From Candidatus Bathyarchaeota archaeon B26-2 (GTDB taxonomy: Archaea; Thermoproteota; Bathyarchaeia; Bathyarchaeales; B26-1), in assembly GCA_001593935.1 (NCBI GenBank), contig LUCE01000004.1, positions 1 through 52,417 on the forward strand: 52,417 nucleotides of DNA, in the 5' to 3' direction. Below are positions 19,524 to 29,291 of the stretch, in pieces. Position 1 is the stretch's first letter; every line of letters begins with the position of its first letter. Under the pieces are notes generated by a model. It made no database searches, had not been told where the DNA came from, and worked only from the letters and a program-made list of their open reading frames with translations. Made by a program: the position numbers and the translations under genes.

Positions 19524-20536
19524 CTTCGGATCTGCTCCTCCTAATCTTTAGGGTTCTCATCTTCCCGGGCTTCCTCTTTCTTCTATCCCTAACTCTATTC
19601 TGCGATTGGTTTGAGAGGAAGATTATGGCTCGGATGCAGAACCGTATGGGCCCGACGTATACGGGTCCTTTCGGGATTCTTCAGCCCTTGGCAGATTATG
19701 TAAAGCTACTCACCAAGGAGGATATAACACCTAGACGGGTAGGTGGGGTTATATTCGCCGTTACACCTGTCGTGTCGTTCGCTCTCTTCATGCTCTCAGC
19801 CTTCTACCTGCCGATAGACGGCCTAAATGTCTTCCATAACGTGGGCTTCGAGGGCGACCTCATATTGGTACTCTCCCTAATTACGTTGGCTCACTTCACC
19901 CTTTTCCTCTCAGGGTGGTCCTCAGCCAACCCGTACAGCGCCCTTGGAGCTACAAGAATCTTGGTCCAGTTCTTGGGATACGACATCCCGCTCATCATGT
20001 TAGCAGCCGGCTCAGCTCTCATGACGGGAAGTCTCTCCTTGAGAGAGATAGCTGCCAAGCAGAGCGTGCCCTTGGCAATACTTATGCCTTGGGCCTTCGT
20101 GCCTTTTCTGCTGGTCCTCCAAGCTGAGCTTGAGGAGGACCCCTTTGATATACCCCATGCAGAGACGGAGATAGTTGCTGGCTACGAAACCGAGTTCGCA
20201 GGCAGGAAGTATGCCTTCATCAGATTGAGTAAGGACCTTCAAGTGGTCTTTGGAGCGGCTCTCGCCTCTAACCTGTTTTTGGGAGGGCCGTACGGGCCTC
20301 TACTCTTCGGCCCTCCGGCCTTTTGGTTTACATTCTGGTTCGTCTTGAAGGTTCTCATCGTCATCTTCGTTATGGAGCTCATTGAGGCTATATGCGCACG
20401 GCTCCGCATAGACCATGTCGTGAAGGCGAACTGGAGCCTGATGTTCCCCGTCGCGGTGTTATCTCTAGCCCTAACGGTGATCGCAGTCCCTTGGCTCAGA
20501 GGGGCGACATGGATTGAACTGTTGGAGGCGAGATAG
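19520..20536 (+). CDS. NuoH/HyfC-like membrane subunit
   Basis: [64 protein letters not shown] at 19520 overlaps the upstream stop (ATGA) with GGAGG ahead. Confidence 0.95.
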   Translation: MTSDLLLLIFRVLIFPGFLFLLSLTLFCDWFERKIMARMQNRMGPTYTGPFGILQPLADYVKLLTKEDITPRRVGGVIFAVTPVVSFALFMLSAFYLPIDGLNVFHNVGFEGDLILVLSLITLAHFTLFLSGWSSANPYSALGATRILVQFLGYDIPLIMLAAGSALMTGSLSLREIAAKQSVPLAILMPWAFVPFLLVLQAELEEDPFDIPHAETEIVAGYETEFAGRKYAFIRLSKDLQVVFGAALASNLFLGGPYGPLLFGPPAFWFTFWFVLKVLIVIFVMELIEAICARLRIDHVVKANWSLMFPVAVLSLALTVIAVPWLRGATWIELLEAR

Positions 20537-20539
20537 ATA

Positions 20540-20938
20540 GTGGCCAAGGTTAGGATACCTCAGATTCTCAGGGAGGTTGCCTCCTCCCTCTTCAAGAGGC
20601 CGTCAACTAGGGGTTATCCAATCGTCAAGTCCATCCCGCCTGAAGGCTTCAGAGGTAGGCAGGTCTTCCATCCTGAAAGGTGTATAAGCTGCGGCCTCTG
20701 TGCTAGGGACTGTCCATCTGGGGCGATAGAGATGGTTGAGGTCTCAGGCAAGAGGATGCCCCTCTTCCATCTAGATAGGTGTATATTCTGTTACCTCTGC
20801 GTTGAGAACTGCCCAAGAAACGCCATAACATCTTCAACCACCTATGAGATGGCTTCGCTTGGTAGGGAGGGCATGATCATGAAGCCTAATGGCCAACCCA
20901 TGAATAAGGAAGACAACGGAGAGGTGCACCGCTCTTGA
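20540..20938 (+). CDS. NuoI-like 2x[4Fe-4S] ferredoxin subunit
   Basis: CISCGLCARDCPSGAI and CIFCYLCVENCPRNAI. Confidence 0.93.
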   Translation: MAKVRIPQILREVASSLFKRPSTRGYPIVKSIPPEGFRGRQVFHPERCISCGLCARDCPSGAIEMVEVSGKRMPLFHLDRCIFCYLCVENCPRNAITSSTTYEMASLGREGMIMKPNGQPMNKEDNGEVHRS

Positions 20939-21396
20939 TCTCGTATGAGATTGTGTTCACCGTTGCACTGGTGGTTTCAACCTTCCTAGCGGTCCACCTA
21001 GAAGAGAGCGTCCACGCGGTAGCCTCATTCGGCTTCATGATAATACTGCTCTCGGGACTATACTTCAGTCTAGGCGCTCCCTTTGCAGCGGTCTTCCAGC
21101 TGGCTATAGGGGTTGGGACGTTGGCGGTCTTCTTCCTAGCCGGAGAGATGCTGGCCTCGAAGAAGGAACCTACGCAGAGACTTAGAGGAAAACTCTTAGG
21201 CGTCTTGGCGGCGGTCATCCTCTCCCTTCCGTCCATAGCCTTGAGCGTCACCCCGAACGTTCAGATCAACTCTAAAGGCGTTCCTTTCTCCGAGGCCCTA
21301 TGGGGCTTGAGGGGACTGGACGTGGCTGCCCAAGGCTTCGTAATACTTGTGATCTCCATGGGCGTGGCCATAATCTTGAAGCGTAGGAGGAGTTAG
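20935..21396 (+). CDS. NuoJ-like membrane subunit
   Basis: 153 aa; FAAVFQLAIGVGTLAVFFLAGEML; overlaps the preceding stop (TTGA). Confidence 0.8.
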   Translation: MISYEIVFTVALVVSTFLAVHLEESVHAVASFGFMIILLSGLYFSLGAPFAAVFQLAIGVGTLAVFFLAGEMLASKKEPTQRLRGKLLGVLAAVILSLPSIALSVTPNVQINSKGVPFSEALWGLRGLDVAAQGFVILVISMGVAIILKRRRS

Positions 21397-21397
21397 G

Positions 21398-21721
21398 ATG
21401 GACTACGTGATACTTTCGATGACCCTCCTCGCAGTGGGGATTTACGGACTCGTTACGAAGCGTAATTTACTGAAGGTTCTGATCTCGATCGAGATCATAG
21501 CGGCCGCTGCGTCCATGAACTTTGTAGCCTTCGCGTCCATGGTCGGCGGGTCTCTAGGTCAGGCTTTCCTAATCTTAGCGTTGTCTGTTGACACCACACT
21601 TACGGCGATAATCATAGCCTTAGTTGTGGTCGCGTACCGTGACTTGGGGACGATCGATATATGGGCTCTCTCTAGGCTTAGGGAGGTTAGGGCGGCTAGG
21701 AGGAGGGGTAAGCGACGTTAG
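21398..21721 (+). CDS. NuoK-like membrane subunit
   Basis: 107 aa; RNLLKVLISIEIIAAAASMNFVAFAS with the conserved TM Glu. Confidence 0.88.
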   Translation: MDYVILSMTLLAVGIYGLVTKRNLLKVLISIEIIAAAASMNFVAFASMVGGSLGQAFLILALSVDTTLTAIIIALVVVAYRDLGTIDIWALSRLREVRAARRRGKRR

Positions 21722-21726
21722 ACCTC

Positions 21727-23658
21727 GTGGCGGAGTACTCGCCGTGGCTGGTCTGGCTGTTCCCAATAGTCTCCAGCCTCTGGGTTCCGCTTGTCTCCAA
21801 GCTTGGGAACCGGGCTAGGGACGGCTTCGTCATATCTGTAGGCGTCTTTACGCTCATCTTCTCAGCCTTGCTTATACCGACCATCTCCTCCGGAGGTTCC
21901 ACCGATCTCAGCGTAAAGTGGATCAGGATAGGAGGAACGGACATACGGTTAGGTGTGTTCATAGACCCCTTAAGCCTACTTTTCGCTAACCTTGTGGCCT
22001 TCGTCGGCCTAGTTGTCCTCCTCTACTCATTGAGCTACATGGCCCACGAGGAGGGCCTACCCAGATACTACTTCTTCATGCTTCTCTTCATAGGGTCAAT
22101 GGTCGGCCTCGTCTTAGCGGACAACTTCCTCCAGCTCTTCATCTTTTGGGAGCTCGTCAGCCTCTGCTCATACGCGCTGGTCTCGTTCTGGTATAGGAAG
22201 CCCGAGGCTGTCAAGGCCGGCATGAAGGTCTTCATCATGACGAAGATCGGGGACATCTCCCTTCTAGCCGGAATCTTGATCCTCTACGCTGGGCTACATT
22301 CACTCTCATATCAGCAGATATTTGAGCAGTACTGGAAGCTCCCCCAAGCGACCCTAACCGCTGTATCCATGCTTATGCTCTTCGGCGCCCTCGTGAAGTC
22401 AGCCCAGTTGCCTCTACACTCATGGCTATACAGCGCTATGGAGGCTCCTACATCAGTTAGCTGCCTCCTTCACGGGGCTACCATGGTCAAGGCAGGCGTC
22501 TACCTAACCGCTAGAACCCACGTCATCTTCTGTAATGTTCCGCTTTGGTTGGATTCGTTAGCTTGGATAGGAGCCATCACAGCCGTCTTGGGAGCGGTCT
22601 TAGCACTCCATACAACCGACATAAAAGGTGTACCAGCATACTCAACGGTGAGTCAGATAGGTTTTATGATGGCGGCGCTCGGTGTGGCGCCGTCGCCTCA
22701 ATCGCTAGGATGGTTCGCAGGCCTCTTCCACACGATCAGCCACGCCTTCTTCCAAGGACTAGGCTTCTTGGCGATAGGGAGCATAGTGCATCAGCTCGGG
22801 ACGAGAGACATGAGGAAGATGGGAGGCTTAAGACGTGATATGCCGATCACGTTCACCCTCTGCATAATCGTCATATTGGCTAGGTCCGGAATCCCTCCCT
22901 TCTGTAGCTTCTTCAGTAAAGGCTTAATCGCGAAGAGTCTTTTGTTGGCAGATAATACTCCACTCACACTACTCATATATGCGGCGGCCGCCATAACATT
23001 CGCCTACAGTTACAGGTTTCTAACAATAACATTTGCTGGCGAAAAGTCATCATACTTGAAGAACATCAAGGTACACGAGGCACCACGATTGATGTCCATA
23101 GCCTCAGGCATCCTTGCCGCAGGAACTATCATCTTGGGTTTCCTCGGAGGCTCACTCGTGGATTTCCTCGGGACGAGATACGTCTTCGACTTGGCGAGCT
23201 TCTTCAGTCTTGAGTCTTTAATGTTCGTTGTGACCCTTCTCATAGGAGGCTTGCCCATCTACCTCATCTACCAACGTAGGGTGGTTGGGACAGAAGACTT
23301 GAGGAGAGGCGCTTTGGGGGTTTTAGATAGGGTTATTGAAGAGAACTACTTCCTCGACCGTGCTTACGGCTTCATAGTCCGTGTTCTCTTAAGCCTTTCC
23401 AACAACCTTTACAGAATGGACATCAGAGTTATGGAACGCGTACCATACTTCGTAGCGAATGGGATAATGAGGCTATCCCACATAATGCTTGTGAGCTTCG
23501 ATTTGACTCTTGACAGGGTCGTTGCGTTTACCGCTGAGGCCATCGCGGTCCACAGTGTGAAAGTTAGGAGGGTGCATAGAGGTGTCTTATCCCACTTCGT
23601 CCTCGCAGCTACCTTCGGCGTCCTACTTTTATACATCCTACTCATACTAACGACCTAA
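21727..23658 (+). CDS. NuoL-like antiporter-type subunit with C-terminal extension
   Basis: 643 aa; LFIFWELVSLCSYALVSFWYRKPEAVKAGMKVFIMTKIGD; LHSWLYSAMEAPTSVSCLLHGATMVKAGVYL. Confidence 0.95.
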   Translation: MAEYSPWLVWLFPIVSSLWVPLVSKLGNRARDGFVISVGVFTLIFSALLIPTISSGGSTDLSVKWIRIGGTDIRLGVFIDPLSLLFANLVAFVGLVVLLYSLSYMAHEEGLPRYYFFMLLFIGSMVGLVLADNFLQLFIFWELVSLCSYALVSFWYRKPEAVKAGMKVFIMTKIGDISLLAGILILYAGLHSLSYQQIFEQYWKLPQATLTAVSMLMLFGALVKSAQLPLHSWLYSAMEAPTSVSCLLHGATMVKAGVYLTARTHVIFCNVPLWLDSLAWIGAITAVLGAVLALHTTDIKGVPAYSTVSQIGFMMAALGVAPSPQSLGWFAGLFHTISHAFFQGLGFLAIGSIVHQLGTRDMRKMGGLRRDMPITFTLCIIVILARSGIPPFCSFFSKGLIAKSLLLADNTPLTLLIYAAAAITFAYSYRFLTITFAGEKSSYLKNIKVHEAPRLMSIASGILAAGTIILGFLGGSLVDFLGTRYVFDLASFFSLESLMFVVTLLIGGLPIYLIYQRRVVGTEDLRRGALGVLDRVIEENYFLDRAYGFIVRVLLSLSNNLYRMDIRVMERVPYFVANGIMRLSHIMLVSFDLTLDRVVAFTAEAIAVHSVKVRRVHRGVLSHFVLAATFGVLLLYILLILTT

Positions 23659-23662
23659 GGAT

Positions 23663-25141
23663 GTGATCGGGATGATGGCGCCTTTATTATTCACGCTTCT
23701 TTTGCCGCTGATCTCGCTTCCATTCATATACCTGCTCGGTAGAAAGCCTAAAGTGGCGGCTCTCATCGTAACGGTCTCTTCTATACTCGATCTAGCCTTT
23801 CTGGCTATGACGGCCCCCACGGTTTTATCTGAAGGCAAATACGTGGAATCTTATAGGTGGATACCTATGCTCGGTTCTCCATTGACCCTATTTGTCGATG
23901 GGATAAGCCTCTCGATGGCTGTGATAACTCTACTACTGATAATCTCGGCAACAGTCTTCTCGATGAGTTACATGGAGAAGGAGGGCTCCCTCCGTGAATA
24001 TTATATTTTAATGGCGTTCCTCACAGTCGGGCTGGTCGGGGTCTTCATAACCTCAAACCTCATGGTCTTCTACTTCTGCTGGGAGTTCATGCTCATCCCA
24101 ACATACTTCATAATCGGGGAGTGGGGCTACAGGGAATCATACCGGGCAGCCTTCAAGTTCTTCATCTTCACCCACGCCGGAGCTGTCTCGGTCCTCTTGG
24201 GAATAGGAGCCATCTACATGCTTACAGGGGACTTGGACATGTTCACGGCTAGGACTCTTCTAGAGTCGGCTCCTCCAAGCCTCTTAGAATGGATATTCAT
24301 AGCCTTCACCTTGGGGTTCGCTGTGAAGATGGCCGTCGTTCCGGTTCACATGTGGCTTCCAGACGCTCACGCCGAGGCTCCAGCCCCAATCTCAGCCCTG
24401 CTAAGCGGGGTCATAATAGAGGCTGGAGCCTACGCTATACTTAGAGTCTCGTTCGGAACAGTCTTCCCATCCATCATGGACAGGGTGGCCGGCAGCCAAT
24501 TCCTGTACATAATCTCGACGTTCGGTGTGGTCTCAGCCTTCTACGGAGCTATGACAGCCTTAGCTGAGAACGATATAAAGAGGATCGTCGCCTACTCGAG
24601 TATAAGTCATATGGGCTACGTTCTCTTCGGACTCTCACTTTACCCCCTAGTGGAGGGGGTTGTCGGCACGGTCCTCCACCTCGTGAACCATGCGGCGAGT
24701 AAGGGGCTTCTATTCCTCTGCGCCGGAGCTGTCATGAAGCAGACTGGACTCAGAGATATACGGGAGATGGGCGGCCTCGCCTCCAAGATGCCCGTAACCG
24801 CGATCTCAACTGCGATCTCATCCTTCAGTATAGCCGGGATACCGGCCTTCGCATGTTTCATGAGCGAGTTCCTAATCTTCATGGGCGGCTTTCAAGCTAG
24901 CAGTATGGACGGGTTCTTCTATCTCCCGACGGCCCTCATGATTGTCGCGACGGTCTTCAGCCTAGCGTACGTCCTCAGACTCTTCTGGAGGGTCTTCTTG
25001 GAGGAGCCCAAGCCCGGAAAGGTCTCGAAGCTTCCAACGTTGATGGCAGTCTCTATGCTCTTTCTCTCCTTTGTGAATGTGGCTTTAGGTGTATGGCCCG
25101 GCCCTGTAATCGACTTGATAGGAAGCGCTGAGCTCGGCTGA
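23663..25141 (+). CDS. NuoM-like antiporter-type subunit
   Basis: 492 aa; WEFMLIPTYFIIGEWG; VPVHMWLPDAHAEAPAPISALLSGVIIEAGAYAILR. Confidence 0.95.
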   Translation: MIGMMAPLLFTLLLPLISLPFIYLLGRKPKVAALIVTVSSILDLAFLAMTAPTVLSEGKYVESYRWIPMLGSPLTLFVDGISLSMAVITLLLIISATVFSMSYMEKEGSLREYYILMAFLTVGLVGVFITSNLMVFYFCWEFMLIPTYFIIGEWGYRESYRAAFKFFIFTHAGAVSVLLGIGAIYMLTGDLDMFTARTLLESAPPSLLEWIFIAFTLGFAVKMAVVPVHMWLPDAHAEAPAPISALLSGVIIEAGAYAILRVSFGTVFPSIMDRVAGSQFLYIISTFGVVSAFYGAMTALAENDIKRIVAYSSISHMGYVLFGLSLYPLVEGVVGTVLHLVNHAASKGLLFLCAGAVMKQTGLRDIREMGGLASKMPVTAISTAISSFSIAGIPAFACFMSEFLIFMGGFQASSMDGFFYLPTALMIVATVFSLAYVLRLFWRVFLEEPKPGKVSKLPTLMAVSMLFLSFVNVALGVWPGPVIDLIGSAELG

Positions 25142-25155
25142 AAGGAGGGAACCTT

Positions 25156-26655
25156 TTGATAGGTCTCTTGGATGTGCTTTTGCCTACTGTCATCTTAACC
25201 GTCTCGGCCATGCTGACCCTGCCTATACTAACTGTAATTAGGCGTAGGAATAGCCATCACAGGGCTCTAGCTGTGCTCTGGATTGTCGTCCCCTTCTCGG
25301 CGGCAGCTCTCTGGATAATACACCTCTCTTTGGAGTATTATGGGAGTATGGGCTCTCAGCCCTTCGTCTTCGTCTCTTTTGCGCCTGGAGAGGAGGCTCA
25401 CCTCTCAAGCTCTTTCTTGGTGGACGCCGTCTCCATCTACATGGTGATCGTCTACTTACTGATGGGTTTCGCCTCATGCCTATACGGGATCCTTTACATA
25501 GGGTTCGAGGAGAAGCCCTCGGAGCGGTACTTCGCCCTCACCTTCATGGTTGTAGGAAGCGTTATGGCTGCAACCCTCTCAGGGGACTTGCTCACGCTCT
25601 TCATCTTCTGGGAGGCGTCAGCAGCAGGCTCATGCTTCTTGATAGCCTACAGGAAGAGAGCGGACTCCATCGAGGCAAGCATAAAATATCTAGTAATGAT
25701 CGTGATCGCTTCTGGGTTCATTGTCTACGGACTATCCATAATATACGGGCTCGTCGGTTCCCTGAACTTCTGGGTTGTTAGAGACGCTCTCATAACGGCG
25801 CCTGATAAGAGGCTTCTCTTAGCGGCGTTCCTTTTCGTGGCGGCGGGGTACGCGATCGAGACCGCTGTGGTACCTTTTCACATGTGGCTTCCAGACGCCT
25901 ACACTGCGGCTCCACCGTCTTCAGCCGCCTTCTTGTCGGCTATAGTAGATCAAGCGAGCTATTACGTCTTCATGAGGGTTCTAGTTTACATACTCACTCC
26001 ACCTGAGGTTCTGAACTGGCCTGTTGCCTTAGCTGTGTTCTCAGCCCTAACCATGACCGTTGGGAACCTCTTCGCCCTAGCCCAGAGGGATGTTAGGCGC
26101 ATGGTAGCCTACGTTTGCGTGGCAGATATAGGCTACAACCTAGTTGCGATAACGAGCGTGAAGCCATTAGGGGTCATGGGGAACCTCTTCTTCTTCTTTG
26201 TTGGGGGAATGACGACTGCCCTAGCCTTCATGGCCGTAGGCATAGTCAATAGGCTCGGCCTCAAGACTCTAGAGGACTTCGCGGGAGTTGGGAGAAAGTT
26301 CCCCCTCACGAGCATAGCCCTAGTTGTGGCAGCCCTCTCATTCTCAGGGGTCCCCCCGTTCGCAGGTTTTATAGCCAAGTATCTCGTCTTTACGGCGGCC
26401 ATAGAGGCTGGCATGGCTTGGCTGGCGGTCGTTGGGGTTCTAAACTCGGTTCTCCAGTCCGCCTACCTCCTCAGATTAATCCATTACATGTATGCTAGGC
26501 CGGCAGGGAGGAGAGTTAGGGGAGGAGAACCTCGGAATCTTCTCATCCCTGTCTACATAATGGTTGTGGCCATAATAGTTTTGGGCATGTATCCGGCGTT
26601 CGCCTTGGATTTGATTAACCCGGCGGCTTTGCAGCTTTCTTTACTTCTTTCATGA
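25156..26655 (+). CDS. NuoN-like (MrpD/NuoN/HyfB family) antiporter-type subunit
   Basis: 499 aa; IFWEASAAGSCFLIAYRK; VPFHMWLPDAYTAAPPSSAAFLSAIVDQASYY. Confidence 0.9.
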   Translation: MIGLLDVLLPTVILTVSAMLTLPILTVIRRRNSHHRALAVLWIVVPFSAAALWIIHLSLEYYGSMGSQPFVFVSFAPGEEAHLSSSFLVDAVSIYMVIVYLLMGFASCLYGILYIGFEEKPSERYFALTFMVVGSVMAATLSGDLLTLFIFWEASAAGSCFLIAYRKRADSIEASIKYLVMIVIASGFIVYGLSIIYGLVGSLNFWVVRDALITAPDKRLLLAAFLFVAAGYAIETAVVPFHMWLPDAYTAAPPSSAAFLSAIVDQASYYVFMRVLVYILTPPEVLNWPVALAVFSALTMTVGNLFALAQRDVRRMVAYVCVADIGYNLVAITSVKPLGVMGNLFFFFVGGMTTALAFMAVGIVNRLGLKTLEDFAGVGRKFPLTSIALVVAALSFSGVPPFAGFIAKYLVFTAAIEAGMAWLAVVGVLNSVLQSAYLLRLIHYMYARPAGRRVRGGEPRNLLIPVYIMVVAIIVLGMYPAFALDLINPAALQLSLLLS

Positions 26656-26700
26656 CGGTTATATCTCTGATTGGTAGATACTATCTTGAGGCGTAGATTG

Positions 26701-28230
26701 ATGAAGAGGGGGAGTAGAGATAGAAGCCTCATAGCCTTCGACGACCTAAATCGTACTGTTATAGGTAAGGGTTTCTGCACTTTCTGTGGGGCGTGTGAGG
26801 CTGCGTGTCCTGTTCATGCGATAAGGATAAGAGATCACGAAATCCATTATGACGACTGCTCGAACTTTCTGGACCTCTGCCCTATCTGCTACGACATCTG
26901 CCCTCATACAGAGCCTCTCCTAATGGAGGCGTTAAGGTTCGTCTCGGACGCCCCCCGGAGAAGGGAGGCGCTAGGATACTACAGGGAGGTCCTCTTCGCG
27001 CAGTCAGTTGACTCCAAGCTTAGAGAAGCGAGCCACAGCGGGGGGGTTGTGACAACTCTACTCATGCAAGGCTTGAAGGACGGCCTTATCGATAGCGCTG
27101 TGATCTCAGAGTCCGAACCTAACTCTCCACTGAAGCTGGCGCCTCAGATAAGTCTAGTTCCGGACGATGTCCTCTCGGCTGTCGACAGCAAGTTCTCACC
27201 GTCCTCGGTGGCCAAAGCCTTTGGGAGCGCGGTTAGAGAGTACGGGCGGGCTAAGATAGCCTTCGTCGGGGTACCTCACCAGATACTTGCCATAAGGAAA
27301 CTTGAGGCTTGGGAACACAAGATAATGGATAGCCTCGAGGTGACGATCGGGCTCTTCTGTCTCTGGATCTTCTCCTTGGACAATCTGCTGAACTACTTGG
27401 CTGGGAGGCTGGGTGTCGACATCCACGAGATCGTCAAGATAGACCTAACTGACACTTATAGGGTCTACACGGCGAAGGGGGTCTTCAAGGTCCCGATCTT
27501 AGAGATTATGTCTCACGTCATGAACAAATGTAGGACGTGTATGGACTTCACGTCGGAGCTGGCGGACATATCTGTTGGCGGAGCTAGCCCTCTCCAAGGT
27601 TGGTCAACCGTCATCATTAGGACCGAGAAGGGTGAAAAAATTTTCAGGAACGCTTTGGAGGCTGGAGCCTTAAGAGTTATGGGGATCGACGAGGCTAAGG
27701 AGGCCTTCGCCCACCTGATCTCGATGGCTACGGGGAAGAAGAGGATAGCCCTAAGAGAGATAAGAAGAATGAGGGATGAGGGCGTGTACATGCCTCCTTC
27801 AGACGTTAGGCTTGCCTTCTTATCTCACGAGGCCTCAGTTCTATCCGATATAAGGATAGAAGAGATTATGACGAGGAGGGTCATAACTGTTCCCCTAGAC
27901 ATGACGGCCTCTCAGCTTCTAGAAACGATGGTGAAACATCACCACATGGGTTATCCGGTCACGGATGCTGAGAACAATCTGGTTGGGATGGTAACCTTCG
28001 AAGACCTTATGGGCGTTCCGAAGGATGAGAGGGACGCAACCTTAGTCAAAGAGATAGCCAAGAGGAGGCTTGTCGTAACCTATCCGGAAGAGTCTGTTCT
28101 AGAGGCTCTCGAGAAGATGAACGGACACGATATCGGGAGGCTTCCGGTAGTCGACCCAGAGAATCCAAAGAAGCTCCTCGGGGTCGTAACAAGGAGCGAC
28201 ATCTTACACTCGTTGGGAAGACGCGTTTAG
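26701..28230 (+). CDS. FrhB/FpoF-like Fe-S flavoprotein (coenzyme F420 hydrogenase/dehydrogenase beta subunit family) fused to tandem CBS domains
   Basis: ORF 26671..28230, ATG at 26701. N-terminal GFCTFCGACEAACPVHAIRI and CPICYDICPH; FrhB-like ASHSGGVVTTLLMQGLKDGLIDSAVI and KCRTCMDFTSELADISVGG; C-terminal CBS pair IEEIMTRRVITVPLDMTASQLLETMVKHHHMGYPVTDAENNLVGMVTFEDL ... GHDIGRLPVVDPENPKKLLGVVTRSDIL. Confidence 0.9.
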   Translation: MKRGSRDRSLIAFDDLNRTVIGKGFCTFCGACEAACPVHAIRIRDHEIHYDDCSNFLDLCPICYDICPHTEPLLMEALRFVSDAPRRREALGYYREVLFAQSVDSKLREASHSGGVVTTLLMQGLKDGLIDSAVISESEPNSPLKLAPQISLVPDDVLSAVDSKFSPSSVAKAFGSAVREYGRAKIAFVGVPHQILAIRKLEAWEHKIMDSLEVTIGLFCLWIFSLDNLLNYLAGRLGVDIHEIVKIDLTDTYRVYTAKGVFKVPILEIMSHVMNKCRTCMDFTSELADISVGGASPLQGWSTVIIRTEKGEKIFRNALEAGALRVMGIDEAKEAFAHLISMATGKKRIALREIRRMRDEGVYMPPSDVRLAFLSHEASVLSDIRIEEIMTRRVITVPLDMTASQLLETMVKHHHMGYPVTDAENNLVGMVTFEDLMGVPKDERDATLVKEIAKRRLVVTYPEESVLEALEKMNGHDIGRLPVVDPENPKKLLGVVTRSDILHSLGRRV

Positions 28231-28263
28231 GCCGCTTCTTGAGAGAGGAGTCCCGGAGAGCCT

Positions 28264-29286
28264 TTGAAGTCCGTCGACCGCGTCTTGGCTGCTCTGTATC
28301 ACGAGGAGCCCGATATGGTCCCATGCCTATGGGCCGTTGCATCGGGATTGAGAGGCCTCCAAGATGCCGTATTAAAGAGAGGCCTAAAGCTGCCGGGAGA
28401 CATGGTCAACGTTGGAAGCGTCTTAGATGTCGAGGTCGTTGAGCGTGGGCCCGACTACGAAGTCCTAAAGTCTCCTTTTGGGGACCTCCGTCGGCGTTCA
28501 TACAAGGTGGAGTATGGCTACATCAAACTCGTAAAGCCGGCTGTCTCCAGTCCAGAAGACCTGGATGGGCTGGAACCTCCTGAAGTCTCGATGGAGAGGG
28601 TTGAGGAAATCAAGAAGGTCGTTGAGGCACATGAGGATTACTTCACTTTTATAGGGCATGAGAGCCCCTTCGACTCTGTGACCCAGCATCTTAGGGGTTT
28701 CGAGCAGTTTCTTCCCGACATTCTTGGGAACCCTAGCTTCGCTAGGAGGCTCCTAGAATTCGCCGTTAAACCCCAAGTTGAGTTCGCTAAAGCCGTGATA
28801 GAGGAGGCGGGAGTTCAAGGGGTCTGGCTTACGGGAGACCTAGGGGACCGCCATGGACCCTTCATCTCCCCAAAGACCTATAGGGAGGTCCTATACCCGT
28901 GGGACCGCATGGTCGTCGACTCCTACCACAAGCTGGGAGCCTTCGTCTTCCTCCACAGCCATGGAAACCTAAACCTCATCTTGGACGACCTTGTGGAGGC
29001 TGGTTTCGACGCCCTTAACCCGATAGACGAGGCAGAAGGAATGAGTCTGGCCGCCTTGAAGGAAAAGTACGGCGACAAGATAACGCTCGTCCCTCAGCCC
29101 TCAACCTACAAGCTCGAGAGGATGCCGAAGGACGAGATAGAGGAGTACTTGGCAAGCCAGATAGGAGCAGCCGCCCATGGGGGAGGGCTCATCTACTACG
29201 GCGTAATCGTCAATATGCCCATAGGGAACGCCGAATGCTACGTGAGGGCCTTCGAGAGGCTTAGGAGATACCCCGTTAGATTCTGA
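28264..29286 (+). CDS. Uroporphyrinogen decarboxylase (URO-D)-like family protein
   Basis: 340 aa; VLAALYHEEPDMVPCLW, GVWLTGDLGDRHGPFISPKTYREVLYPWDRMVVD. Confidence 0.85.
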   Translation: MKSVDRVLAALYHEEPDMVPCLWAVASGLRGLQDAVLKRGLKLPGDMVNVGSVLDVEVVERGPDYEVLKSPFGDLRRRSYKVEYGYIKLVKPAVSSPEDLDGLEPPEVSMERVEEIKKVVEAHEDYFTFIGHESPFDSVTQHLRGFEQFLPDILGNPSFARRLLEFAVKPQVEFAKAVIEEAGVQGVWLTGDLGDRHGPFISPKTYREVLYPWDRMVVDSYHKLGAFVFLHSHGNLNLILDDLVEAGFDALNPIDEAEGMSLAALKEKYGDKITLVPQPSTYKLERMPKDEIEEYLASQIGAAAHGGGLIYYGVIVNMPIGNAECYVRAFERLRRYPVRF

Positions 29287-29291
29287 GAGCA

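Noticed and set aside
17109-26655. Simple annotation as respiratory NADH dehydrogenase (complex I)
   Set aside because: No NuoE/F/G, and the large subunit retains hydrogenase CxxC motifs at both ends, so NADH:quinone activity is not supported.
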